Positions 26,485 to 34,496 of a DNA stretch of 64,000 bases are shown here, piece by piece. The notes under the pieces were generated by a model, which was not told the DNA's origin, made no database searches, and was given only the letters and a program-made list of their open reading frames with translations. The DNA is taken from NCBI GenBank assembly GCA_002070185.1, contig MWCT01000002.1, forward strand, positions 62,001 through 126,000. Direction: 5' to 3'. How positions within the stretch are numbered: position 1 is the first letter of the stretch; each line of letters starts with the position of its first letter. The DNA comes from a candidate division BRC1 bacterium ADurb.Bin183. Its GTDB lineage: Bacteria > Sumerlaeota > Sumerlaeia > MWCT01. Position numbers and translations under genes: made by a program.

Positions 26485-27498
26485 ATGATTGGTCTTTTGA
26501 AAAAATTTCTTTTTGCTGCGCTGATGCTCATTTTTACAAGCGCCGATGCGGCGGATTCGATTTTCATTTACGGTATTCATTCATGGGGAGACGGAGCATC
26601 GGGTTTGATGAATGGGCGGGGCGGATGGTCTGTGGAGGTGGTCAACACGGACTATTTTGCTTGGGATTTTACACCGGAGCAGGCGCAGCGGCTGAGTAAT
26701 GAGGGGTTTACGTTAATCTTGCGCATCAATAAGTTTTTCGGACAAACCATTCCTTCTTCCCCATCGCAGTATGACGCATTTGCTCAGGCAGCGTCGGATA
26801 AGGCTTGGACGTTTCGCAACTACACGTCGCGTTTTATCATCGGCAACGAGATGAATGCCGGATTTGAAGGCAATATTCCTGTGGCAAACTACGTCAGCTG
26901 TTTTCGCAAATGCCGCGCTAAAATCAAAGAGCGGCTTCCGCAGGCGGAGGTAATCCTTGGCGCGGTTGCCCCGTGGAATGCATCCCAGACGGGAATCGGA
27001 CCGTATCCTTCCAACCGGCAGTGGCTGAATTATTTTTATCAGGCGGTGGATAATCTGGGCAATGACTGCGACGGGTATGCGATTCATGCCTATGGCGGAC
27101 GCGGCGGAGACGCCGATCCGCGCGATGACAATGAGATGGGTTTTGGAGTTTTTTACCGTTGGTTGGAGATTATTCAAGGGAACTCATTCGCCGCGGCAAA
27201 ACCGGTTTATCTGACGGAGATGAATCATGCCGCCGACGGGGAGCGCGCGGCGGGCGTTCCTAAATACGATTACATGTCGGGTTATATCCGCAAACTTTTT
27301 GAAGCCGTCAACGCTTACAACGAAAATCATGGATTCCGCGTCAAGGCGGCATGCTGGTTTTCTCACTCCAACGGCGGTTTTCCGGGATATAATATTTCCA
27401 CCAATTCACAAATGGCGGATGATTTCCGCTGGGCGACTCAGCATATGGATTACCTGAACCGCGTCCTTTCCGCCGCGTTGTGGAATTTTTATGAATAA
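26485..27498 (+). CDS. Secreted clan GH-A-like glycoside hydrolase
   Basis: A signal peptide (LLKKFLFAALMLIFTSADA) precedes a 315-residue single TIM-barrel-like domain. Two Glu motifs at expected strand ends suggest clan GH-A chemistry: FIIGNEMNAG (acid/base, NE motif) and PVYLTEMNHA (nucleophile). Between them are GYAIHAYGG and aromatic substrate-cleft segments. The family number is not certain and the sugar target is unknown. It starts 26 bp after rel with AAAGGACAAAGG upstream and may share its transcript. Likely acts in the periplasm or outside the cell. Confidence 0.7.
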   Translation: MIGLLKKFLFAALMLIFTSADAADSIFIYGIHSWGDGASGLMNGRGGWSVEVVNTDYFAWDFTPEQAQRLSNEGFTLILRINKFFGQTIPSSPSQYDAFAQAASDKAWTFRNYTSRFIIGNEMNAGFEGNIPVANYVSCFRKCRAKIKERLPQAEVILGAVAPWNASQTGIGPYPSNRQWLNYFYQAVDNLGNDCDGYAIHAYGGRGGDADPRDDNEMGFGVFYRWLEIIQGNSFAAAKPVYLTEMNHAADGERAAGVPKYDYMSGYIRKLFEAVNAYNENHGFRVKAACWFSHSNGGFPGYNISTNSQMADDFRWATQHMDYLNRVLSAALWNFYE

Positions 27499-27615
27499 TA
27501 AAAGACGCAAAGAGCGCGGTTGCTATAAGACTGGTTGACATGCGTTTCTTGTGGTGCGATTGACTCACCGATTTTGCATCAAGTTAAACGTCAAGAGTTC
27601 GGGAGATTAAATTAT

Positions 27616-28650
27616 ATGAAAGACACGAAATCTCTTATCCGCATCCTTGAACTGTGCGAGAATATAGACATCAACGCCGCGTATATTTATGAGCGGTTTG
27701 CCGAACAGTGCAAAGGCAAAACGAAAAATTTCTGGCTGAAGATGATGGCTGAAGAGCAGCGCCACATCGAATACTGGCGCTTTTTGCTTGAAATGGCAAA
27801 AGAGGGGACGCTGCCTCAGATTTTTGATAATCCCGAAGATATTCTTGCCGATCTTGAAAATATAACAAAACGCGTGAAGGATTTAATACAGGAGGCGGAA
27901 AAATTAACCATCCCGTCTCGGATGTATTATATTTCTCACTGCATGGAATTTTATGTGTTGCATACGGCTTTTGAGCGGATGCTGCGGTTTGTGAACAAAC
28001 TTTCGAACAATAAATCCGCCGCGGAAGATTATGATAATCATATAAATTATTTTTTGAATCATTTCAAGGAATGTGAAAACGTCCCGCCAGAAATGACGCT
28101 TCTTGTGGATGCCATATCCCGCCTTTGGAAAGAAAATAAACGGCTGACTCAGATGTCCGAAGAAGACCCGCTGACCGGCGTTAGCAACCGCCGCGGTTTT
28201 TTCCGCATCCTAACGCCACTTGCGCGGCTGGCGTTTCGGGAACAAAACCAAGTTGCTGTGATGATGCTCGATATTGATTCGTTCAAGAATATTAACGATA
28301 CACAAGGGCATTTGGCGGGGGACGAGATTTTAAAAATGGTGAGCGAGAATGCGAAGCGGCGCATTCGAAGTTCGGACATCATCGGGCGTTATGGCGGCGA
28401 TGAGTTCATCATCTTTTTCCCGCACATCGCGCCCAAGGCGCTGCCCAAAATCTGCGACGAGATTCGCGAGGCGGTTTCAAAAAGCAGCCCCAAAAATTTG
28501 GATGTCACAATTAGCATCGGGGTTGTATATGGGAAGCTGGTAAAAGATCCCGAAGCGGAGGTTTACGAGATGATTCGCCGGGCGGATAAAAATCTTTATG
28601 CCGCCAAAAACACAGGGAAAAATCTCTGCAATATTGAAGCCATCAATTGA
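27616..28650 (+). CDS. Diguanylate cyclase with N-terminal ferritin-like (rubrerythrin-type) domain
   Basis: The start is ATG 27616 with GGGAG (27601-27605) upstream, giving 344 aa. Residues 1-150 form a four-helix bundle with di-iron-like residues at rubrerythrin-like spacing: E15, E47 and H50 (MAEEQRH), H108 and E111 (HCMEF), D138 and H142. Helix 4 lacks the usual second Glu (N141), so the site is degenerate. Residues about 180-344 are a GGDEF domain with DPLTGVSNRR, GGDEF and an RSSD inhibitory site five residues before it. It should make cyclic di-GMP from GTP in the cytoplasm, controlled by iron, oxygen or peroxide through the bundle. The sensing role is inferred. No PilZ or EAL gene is nearby. 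Confidence 0.85.
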   Translation: MKDTKSLIRILELCENIDINAAYIYERFAEQCKGKTKNFWLKMMAEEQRHIEYWRFLLEMAKEGTLPQIFDNPEDILADLENITKRVKDLIQEAEKLTIPSRMYYISHCMEFYVLHTAFERMLRFVNKLSNNKSAAEDYDNHINYFLNHFKECENVPPEMTLLVDAISRLWKENKRLTQMSEEDPLTGVSNRRGFFRILTPLARLAFREQNQVAVMMLDIDSFKNINDTQGHLAGDEILKMVSENAKRRIRSSDIIGRYGGDEFIIFFPHIAPKALPKICDEIREAVSKSSPKNLDVTISIGVVYGKLVKDPEAEVYEMIRRADKNLYAAKNTGKNLCNIEAIN

Positions 28651-28796
28651 TGAAATCATCACATCGTTGCGCTGCGGACGATATCTTCGCCGGTTTTTAA
28701 GAGGTATAAATTCTTGACAAAAAGGATGTCGGGAAAAGTATTCTATACTTATCATTTACGTTGGTATAGACTTAAATATTTTTGGAGACAAATTTC

Positions 28797-29852
28797 ATGC
28801 CTGAACTTCGCAAAGACCCGATCCTTGGCAGGTGGGTGATTATTGCCACCGAGCGGGCAAAACGCCCCGCCGCCTTTATTCAAAAAAGTGAGCAGAAAAA
28901 AGGGGGCTTTTGCCCTTTTTGCTTTGGGAATGAAACCCATACGCCTCCGGAAGTATTGAGCTATCGTCCAGCTGGAAGCAAAAAAGATTCGCCGGGCTGG
29001 TGGGTGCGCGTTGTTCCCAATAAATTCCCCGCCCTTCAAGTGGAGGGGCAGCCCAAGCGGATGGGCATGGGGATGTATGACAAGATGAATGGCGTGGGCG
29101 CTCACGAGGTTGTCATCGAATCTCCGGATCACAGCATCTCCCTTGCGGATATGACAGATAAACAGGTGGAGGAGGTCATCTGGGCGTATCGCGACCGAAG
29201 CATTGAACTAAGAAAGGATTCGCGCTTCCGTTACATCCTGATATTCAAGAATCACGGACGGGAAGCGGGCGCGTCCCTTGACCATCCCCATTCGCAAATT
29301 ATTGCCTTGCCGGTCATTCCCAAGCGTGTTCAGGAAGAAGAGTCGGGTTCTTCCAAGTATTATGATTACAAAGAGCGCTGCGTTTTTTGCGATATGATAA
29401 ACCAAGAGCTGAACGACAATTTGCGTATTGTGGCAGAAAACGACACTTTTTTATCGTTTCTCCCCTTTGCCTCGCGATTCCCTTATGAAACATGGATTAT
29501 CCCGAAACACCACGAGGCTTTTTTCAATGACATCCAGAAAAACGGCGTGAGCGATTTGGCGCGCATTCTGCGTCAGACGTTGCGCAAGATTAAATACACG
29601 CTGGGCGACCCGCCCTATAACTACCTTATCCACACGACGCCGTTTGAAACCGGCGCCGCTCCCCATTATCATTGGCATATCGAGATTATCCCGAAATTGA
29701 CAAGCGTGGCGGGGTTTGAATGGGGCACGGGGTTTTATATCAACCCCACGCCCCCTGAGGATGCCGCCGTTTATCTGGCGGAAAACGAGGCGCCGAGCAA
29801 TGGCGATAAAATCTCGCAGCCCGTCCCGCTGGCTGGCGGGTCATCCCAGTAA
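28797..29852 (+). CDS. galT: Galactose-1-phosphate uridylyltransferase
   Basis: The 351 aa product has the GalT signature: CPFC zinc pair near residue 45, VVPNKFPALQVEG, the catalytic GASLDHPHSQIIALP (H-P-H nucleophile), a second CVFC pair, and PHYHWHIEIIPKL. ATG 28797 with GGAGA (28784-28788) is preferred over an in-frame TTG at 28782. The enzyme exchanges UMP between UDP-glucose and galactose-1-phosphate (Leloir pathway) or supplies UDP-sugars for glycan synthesis. The C-terminal 30 residues are a low-complexity tail. No galK or galE is adjacent. Confidence 0.93.
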   Translation: MPELRKDPILGRWVIIATERAKRPAAFIQKSEQKKGGFCPFCFGNETHTPPEVLSYRPAGSKKDSPGWWVRVVPNKFPALQVEGQPKRMGMGMYDKMNGVGAHEVVIESPDHSISLADMTDKQVEEVIWAYRDRSIELRKDSRFRYILIFKNHGREAGASLDHPHSQIIALPVIPKRVQEEESGSSKYYDYKERCVFCDMINQELNDNLRIVAENDTFLSFLPFASRFPYETWIIPKHHEAFFNDIQKNGVSDLARILRQTLRKIKYTLGDPPYNYLIHTTPFETGAAPHYHWHIEIIPKLTSVAGFEWGTGFYINPTPPEDAAVYLAENEAPSNGDKISQPVPLAGGSSQ

Positions 29853-29854
29853 AA

Positions 29855-31387
29855 CTATTGCGCGCCGAAAGACGCGGGATAACCAGACTTGATGGCTGCT
29901 TCCAGATGCCGCTGCGCCTCATCCGCCTTGCCCATGCCTTTATAAAGACGCGCAAGATTGTAATGAGCTTTGCCGTAATCCGGCTTGAGAATAATCGCCT
30001 TTTTGAGTTCGGCTTCCGCTTGCAAAGGCATGTCAGAAAGGATAAGGGCAACGGCGAAGTTATTGCGTACCTCATAATCATCGGGGTCATATTCAAGGGC
30101 TGTCTGGAAGGCTTTGCGGGATTGTATCAGATTCTGGCGCGATAGGTGGAATAGCCCCAACCCATTAAGGGCGCGCACGGAACGCGGCTCGGTTTTTAAT
30201 GTGGCAGCCCACAAGGTGTCGTCGTTGCTCCAGACAAGGTTTCGCTGGTTTGAAAGCCATGCCAGCGCTAAAATCAAAACCCACGCCCATCGTCTGAATT
30301 TTAATGATTCAAAAAGCCTTCCGACTATTATCGCCAAGCCCATCAGCGGCAGATAAAAATATCGCTCTGCAAAGGGGTTGGTCAGGGGAATAAGGTTCGA
30401 TACCGGCAGGAAGAATGCAAGAATCCACAATAAGGCAAATGCGGCATTCATTTTACCTTTTTTCCAAAGAATAAAAAGAAATGCACAATAGATTAACATA
30501 AATATGATGCCAGTCAGGCTTTGTATTGTGATTGCTCCCTTGATATGCCAGAACACATAATCTGCATTTAAGGGGTGCGGGACGAGCATCACCCGCCATG
30601 TCTTCAAAAATAAAAAGCCTCCATGCGCCGTAGCAGCCAAGTTAGACCCGCCGAGAACTTTGGTAATCATTTTTGTCTCTGGAACCATCATGAAAAATCG
30701 CAAGGCGATAAAAATGACGACGGCTCCCAATTGCGCGGCAATAAAGGCAGGACGCGGTTGATTTGCCTTCTCTGCGCCGTTTTTATGTCTGATATATGGC
30801 ATCAATACGATGATAAGAATAAGAGGCGCGGCGGATTCCTTAGATAAATATGCCAGCAGGGAAAACGCCGCCCCAACGGCTATTGCCGCCGCCGATGGGC
30901 GTCTGTCCTTAGGATAAACTATTAGGAGCGACGCCAAAACAAATACCCCAGCAAGCAGATCCTCGCGGTTGGAAACGGAATTGACGGCTTCGCAGACAAC
31001 CGGATGCAGGGCAAAGAAAAGCGTTGCGAACAGCCTTGATTCGGGTGTTTTCAAAAATTGTTCAAGAAAGAGATAAAATAGCAGGGCGGCAAAGATATGA
31101 AGGATTAAATTGGAGAGATGATATCCGACTGGACGCTTTCCCCAGAGCGTGTGGTCAAAGATATAGGCGAGCGTGACGATGGGGCGGAAAGATTTTTCCG
31201 GCGTTTGGCGGAAGTAATCCTGTGTGAAAATTCGCGGGATGTTGCGCGGCGATTCTATGAAACGCGATTCGAGGATTGTCGCTCGGTCGTCATAGGTGAA
31301 TTGATGAAAGAGCGTATTGCCGAAAACCAGCAGGATGGCGGCGGCGATAATAAAGGGAGCGTATTTGCCGATGGCGATTTGACCCAT
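29855..31387 (-). CDS. TMTC-like membrane protein with C-terminal TPRs
   Basis: A 510 aa protein with about ten membrane helices and then about three TPRs (RALNGLGLFHLSRQNLIQS, VRNNFAVALILSDMPLQAE, GKAHYNLARLYKGMGKADE). The first loop has FTYDDRATI and, further on, SFRPIVTLAYIFDHTLWG and FALHPVVCEAV; this arrangement matches TMTC/DUF1736 proteins. The eukaryotic members are O-mannosyltransferases of the GT-C fold; the bacterial ones are mostly uncharacterised. The Asp pair in the first loop would be catalytic. It converges on galT with two bases between stops. Confidence 0.8.
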   Translation of the reverse strand: MGQIAIGKYAPFIIAAAILLVFGNTLFHQFTYDDRATILESRFIESPRNIPRIFTQDYFRQTPEKSFRPIVTLAYIFDHTLWGKRPVGYHLSNLILHIFAALLFYLFLEQFLKTPESRLFATLFFALHPVVCEAVNSVSNREDLLAGVFVLASLLIVYPKDRRPSAAAIAVGAAFSLLAYLSKESAAPLILIIVLMPYIRHKNGAEKANQPRPAFIAAQLGAVVIFIALRFFMMVPETKMITKVLGGSNLAATAHGGFLFLKTWRVMLVPHPLNADYVFWHIKGAITIQSLTGIIFMLIYCAFLFILWKKGKMNAAFALLWILAFFLPVSNLIPLTNPFAERYFYLPLMGLAIIVGRLFESLKFRRWAWVLILALAWLSNQRNLVWSNDDTLWAATLKTEPRSVRALNGLGLFHLSRQNLIQSRKAFQTALEYDPDDYEVRNNFAVALILSDMPLQAEAELKKAIILKPDYGKAHYNLARLYKGMGKADEAQRHLEAAIKSGYPASFGAQ

Positions 31388-31645
31388 AATGCGCCCACTA
31401 GAAAAGTATAATGATTTACCTAACCCTCCCCCATTTCAGCCGCAATCAAAATAATATACGACATTTTTTATTTATGAATTCCGGCTGGTAAAAATCAAAT
31501 TTCGAACAGCAGGAATTTTTCATAAATATGCCATTTTTTTATTGCATTGCAAGAATTATTAGTTTTAGCATTAAGATTGAATGGGTTCAAATAAGGATTT
31601 TTGGATTGACAATTTCACCTAAATTCCAACCTGCAATTGACCCAA
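31388..31645. other. AT-rich intergenic stretch upstream of the TMTC-like gene
   Basis: Marked drop in G+C compared with the flanking genes, many A/T runs. It must contain the promoter of the minus-strand TMTC-like gene, but no site can be assigned. No supported open frame. Confidence 0.4.
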
Positions 31646-31708
31646 ATTCGCTATTCGCTATTCGCTATTCGCTATTCGCTATTCGCTATTCGCTATTCGC
31701 TATTCGCT
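31646..31708 (+). repeat. Nine perfect tandem copies of a 7-bp unit
   Basis: The unit ATTCGCT is repeated nine times without change (63 bp), then degenerates to ACTCGTCGTTCG. A further single unit plus part of another appears at 31749-31758, just after the palindrome. The unit length is not a multiple of the helical turn and has no direct-repeat/spacer structure. It is probably a slippage-prone microsatellite, and copy number may vary between strains. Confidence 0.95.
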
Positions 31709-31727
31709 ACTCGTCGTTCGTTCAAAA

Positions 31728-31746
31728 CCCTGAGCCTGTCGAGGGG
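31728..31746. repeat. Dispersed-type palindrome flanked by the 7-bp repeat
   Basis: CCCTGAGCCTGTCGAGGGG is an imperfect inverted repeat (CCCT...AGGG ends). I recognise it as a close variant of a short palindrome scattered through many bacterial genomes, which when translated gives the peptide EPVEG; here the frame across it reads NPEPVEGRFAI. It is not part of a gene. Its copies in this window: one clear. Confidence 0.6.
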
Positions 31747-31853
31747 CGATTCGCTATTCATATCTCCATGCATAATTATTAATATCCAATTTAATATTCC
31801 CTCAATACTGTCTTTTATAGAATCAAATGGCATTAATCTCAGCAATAGATACA

Positions 31854-31899
31854 CCAGCACTTGACACTTGAGAATAATAAGCGAGTGTTGGTTTTTTTT
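31854..31899 (+). terminator. Leader terminator upstream of the lipoprotein operon
   Basis: CCAGCACT (31854-31861) pairs with AGTGTTGG (31884-31891, one G-U) and is followed directly by eight T residues (31892-31899). It lies 107 bp before the start of the next plus-strand gene with no gene upstream on that strand, so it is either the end of a small RNA or an attenuator for the operon at 32006. The 22-nt loop contains TTGACACTT. Confidence 0.5.
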
Positions 31900-32005
31900 G
31901 ACGGAAAGGGGGTGAGACTGAAGGCACGACAAGAGTGAATGGGAAAGGAGAGGCTGTACTCAAATCACTGCTTAAAACATTAAAAAAAAGTAGAGGTAAA
32001 AAATT

Positions 32006-32860
32006 ATGATAATTAGACGCAATGAGATGATGGTATTATGTGGAGTAATAATGCCCTTATTCATGTTTTTTCTTTGCAGTTGTAGAACTAATGATGAGGC
32101 TCTAATTCGTAATGGGTATCTTGATATTGATAAGAGCCTGCCAATCGGAAAAGCATTTGATGGATATAAATATTTCAAAAGCAAATCATGGAAAGCATTC
32201 AAATCTGACAATGGAAAAAGGATGGTTCAGTTTGAAGGAAGTTTCGATTTATCTTCTGAAAAAGTAGTTGAGCACTGCCTTCAAATGCTTAAAGCAGTTG
32301 GAGGTTCTACAGAAGAAGCAGCGGAGAAGAAAGAATTTCAAGATGTCTTGAAAAAAATAAAAATTAACGAAAAATTCAAATCATTGGAATTGGTAGTGCA
32401 ATTTACCATAAATCCCGATAAACGTTTTGAAATAAAATACATGGGAATAAAAACAAACTTCATGGGACAGCAAAAGGAACAAAATATTGAAGAGGCAGCG
32501 CAACAAACATTGAAGGAAATATATGATAATCAACCATTGATAGTGCTCGGAGGTTTATTTGCAGCGGTTTTACTGAGCAGCGAAGAAATATCACAAGCTG
32601 ATGATGCTGCCAATATCGCAAAATGCCAAGAGAATCTGACAAAGATAGATAGTGCAAAAGAACAGTGGGCATTGGAAAATAAATTATCCAATGGAACTGA
32701 AATTCCTGACTCAAAAGCATTTCTTAATGATCCCAAAATGTTTGGCCCTAATGGTTATGAGAGCGAAAAACCAATATGTCCATCTGGAGGCACTTATACA
32801 GTAAATTCTATTGGTGAGAATCCGAAATGTTCCATTCCCAATCACACCTTTCCCGAATAA
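32006..32860 (+). CDS. Lipoprotein with pseudopilin-head-like C-terminal domain
   Basis: A lipoprotein signal (MVLCGVIMPLFMFFLCSC) ends in a lipobox-type LCSC. Residues about 35-170 form a charged alpha/beta domain I do not recognise. After a short hydrophobic segment (PLIVLGGLFAAVLLSSEE) the C-terminal 85 residues resemble the globular part of major-pseudopilin-like proteins of Planctomycetes/Verrucomicrobia type: CQENLTKIDSAKEQWALEN, then PICPSGGTYTVNSIGENP and PKCSIPNHTFP. The prepilin leader and helix are missing, so it should not assemble as a pilin. ATG 32006 follows GAGGT (31993-31997). Codon use is AT-rich, unlike flanking genes. Function unknown; possibly a pilus- or secretion-associated surface lipoprotein. 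Confidence 0.7.
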   Translation: MIIRRNEMMVLCGVIMPLFMFFLCSCRTNDEALIRNGYLDIDKSLPIGKAFDGYKYFKSKSWKAFKSDNGKRMVQFEGSFDLSSEKVVEHCLQMLKAVGGSTEEAAEKKEFQDVLKKIKINEKFKSLELVVQFTINPDKRFEIKYMGIKTNFMGQQKEQNIEEAAQQTLKEIYDNQPLIVLGGLFAAVLLSSEEISQADDAANIAKCQENLTKIDSAKEQWALENKLSNGTEIPDSKAFLNDPKMFGPNGYESEKPICPSGGTYTVNSIGENPKCSIPNHTFPE

Positions 32861-32887
32861 TCGCATTTATTATAAGGAGTCAAAACA

Positions 32888-33481
32888 ATGATTGATGATA
32901 AAAACATAAACCCAGAAACAATAGATAAAGCGGAAAAAGAAGCATCAATGTGGTTTTATGAAAAGAATGGCCAGCGTTTAGGACCCATAAGTGGAAAAGA
33001 AATAGAAATAATGTTAATGAATAAGGAACTAAACAATGAATCTTTTGTTTGGAAGGAAGGCATGTCGGACTGGGTGAAAATTGAATATACTGAACTAAAA
33101 TGCCATTTCAGTGGGCCGCCACCTTTAACGGGTGATGCTGTCAACAATACCTATATTTGGATTCTTGCTTTTGCGCCAATAATTGGAGAAATACTCGAAT
33201 CAATATTTGGTTTTTTTGTTGGGATTATTGCTGGAATCATTAACAGTCCTGCACCTTTAGGATTTTTAGCATTTTCATGGGTGATTACTGTCGTATTAAA
33301 TATTGTATTAGCTACAATTGATGAGAAGAAACTTAAAATTGCTGGTCATGATACATCAAAAATGGGCCAAGCATGGTTGGTTCCGGTATATATGTTTAAA
33401 CGTGCAAAAGTCCTCAAGCAAAACTTAGCTTATTTCATCGTTTGGTGTGTTTGCTTTGGATTAATTATTTTATGGATTTGA
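32888..33481 (+). CDS. GYF_2 (DUF4339) domain membrane protein
   Basis: Residues about 20-72 are a GYF_2 domain: MWFYEKNGQRLGPISGKEIE, then LNNESFVWKEGMSDWVKI, with the Trp and GP residues of the fold. Three to four helices follow (YIWILAFAPIIGEILES, FFVGIIAGIINS, SWVITVVLNIVLATI and the C-terminal FIVWCVCFGLIILW). The GYF_2 fold binds proline-rich or short peptide segments, so it may receive a partner from the cytoplasm. It starts 27 bp after the lipoprotein gene with AAGGAG upstream, in the same AT-rich unit. Confidence 0.8.
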   Translation: MIDDKNINPETIDKAEKEASMWFYEKNGQRLGPISGKEIEIMLMNKELNNESFVWKEGMSDWVKIEYTELKCHFSGPPPLTGDAVNNTYIWILAFAPIIGEILESIFGFFVGIIAGIINSPAPLGFLAFSWVITVVLNIVLATIDEKKLKIAGHDTSKMGQAWLVPVYMFKRAKVLKQNLAYFIVWCVCFGLIILWI

Positions 33482-33500
33482 ATTGAAAGGAAATCATATT

Positions 33501-33674
33501 ATGAGCAATCAAGAAACAAAAAAAAGTCAAATGTCTCTCTCTCGAATTGGAGGATTGGTTCTTATCGCATCCTTAATTGGTGGATTTGCCGTTGGGTTCA
33601 ATATCATCTCAATCGGCATTTTCATTGTTGGAATTATTCTTATTATCGTCGGGTTGGCGACAAAAAAGAAATAG
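33501..33674 (+). CDS. Small two-helix membrane protein (57 aa)
   Basis: ATG 33501 follows AAAGGAAA. A polar N-terminus (SNQETKKSQMSLSR) leads into two hydrophobic helices (GGLVLIASLIGGFAVGF and IGIFIVGIILIIVGLA) and a KKK end. No family recognised. It lies 19 bp after the GYF_2 gene and likely shares its transcript. Could be a subunit or assembly aid of the preceding membrane protein. Confidence 0.65.
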   Translation: MSNQETKKSQMSLSRIGGLVLIASLIGGFAVGFNIISIGIFIVGIILIIVGLATKKK

Positions 33675-33823
33675 CAGTCAGACAATTATTTCCAACAATC
33701 GGGCGATTGTGATACCGAATAAATCCATGTCAAAAATTCTCATGTTTTATCTTGATGTTCAGCAGACACACAGATTATGTTCAAATCGAAATGTCTGATA
33801 TTTGAATATGAAAGTAGTTCATT

Positions 33824-34105
33824 TTGTATCAGCGAATCCTTTTTCAGATTCGTGATTGTGTCCGTGTCCGGCGTTATATCATGACTCTTCACGCTGAAGA
33901 GGAGATGGATGAAGATGGGTTTTCAATTTTTGATGTTGAGCATTGTTTGTTGACAGCGCAAATCGAGGAACGTCAGAAGGATATGCAGACGGGTGAATGG
34001 AAATATCGTTTGAGTGGTAAATCATTGAATGATGAAAATATGGAACTTGTAGTCAAGTTCGGGCATGGGGGCATACTTGTGATCATTACTGTCTATTTGG
34101 CATAG
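33824..34105 (+). CDS. DUF4258 protein, probable toxin-like partner
   Basis: The 93 aa frame matches DUF4258: IRDCVRVRRYIMTLHAEEEM, SIFDVEHCLLTAQIEERQKD, then EWKYRLSG and VKFGHGGILVIITVYL. The start is uncertain: ATG 33881 would cut the first conserved helix, so the TTG at 33824 is preferred although its ribosome site is poor. DUF4258 proteins commonly pair with a YgiT/MqsA-type zinc-finger gene, which follows 34 bp downstream, as in type II toxin-antitoxin modules. Toxicity is not shown for this group in general. Confidence 0.75.
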   Translation: MYQRILFQIRDCVRVRRYIMTLHAEEEMDEDGFSIFDVEHCLLTAQIEERQKDMQTGEWKYRLSGKSLNDENMELVVKFGHGGILVIITVYLA

Positions 34106-34139
34106 GTCGGAGAACCGCCGCAAGAGAGAGGATATAAAA

Positions 34140-34370
34140 ATGATTAAATGCGACGTTTGCGGAAAGTTGGGCGCAAGGGTGCGTCGGGTCACCCGTTCAT
34201 ATGGCAAGGGAGACAGCCTTCTTTTAATTGAGAATATCCCGGTCGTTAGTTGTCCCCATTGTGGCGAAAGTTATCTGACTGCTGAGACGCTCCACGAGAT
34301 CGAGCGTCTGAAGATGCATCGAAAAAGCCTTGCCACGGAAAAGCCGGTGGCTGTGATGATATATTCCTGA
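34140..34370 (+). CDS. YgiT-type zinc-finger protein, probable antitoxin
   Basis: A 76 aa protein with two Cys pairs, CDVCG and CPHCG, as in the N-terminal zinc domain of MqsA/YgiT antitoxins, and a short helical tail (TLHEIERLKMHRKSLA). It lacks the DNA-binding helix-turn-helix of full MqsA. A good Shine-Dalgarno (GAGAGG) precedes ATG 34140. It pairs with the DUF4258 gene upstream. It marks the right end of the AT-rich island; rpmB follows in ordinary sequence. Confidence 0.8.
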   Translation: MIKCDVCGKLGARVRRVTRSYGKGDSLLLIENIPVVSCPHCGESYLTAETLHEIERLKMHRKSLATEKPVAVMIYS

Positions 34371-34496
34371 AATGAGATCTGTGAAGCCGTTTGCAATATT
34401 GAAATTATCCAAAATTGTGCTTGACGCAGTTTGGCGGGCTGGGCAGATGATACTACTCGTTTTTTTGCTGAGTTTGCAGAAGGAAGGTAAATAAAA

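Noticed and set aside
28714..28749. Promoter for galT from a perfect TTGACA (28714) and TATACT (28744)
   Set aside because: Spacer of 24 bp is too long for sigma-70; no better -10 at 16-18 bp.
31646..31708. CRISPR array
   Set aside because: Unit is only 7 bp, perfectly contiguous, with no spacers and no cas genes.
34421..34454. rpmB promoter TTGACG...GATACT
   Set aside because: Spacer of 22 bp is out of range.
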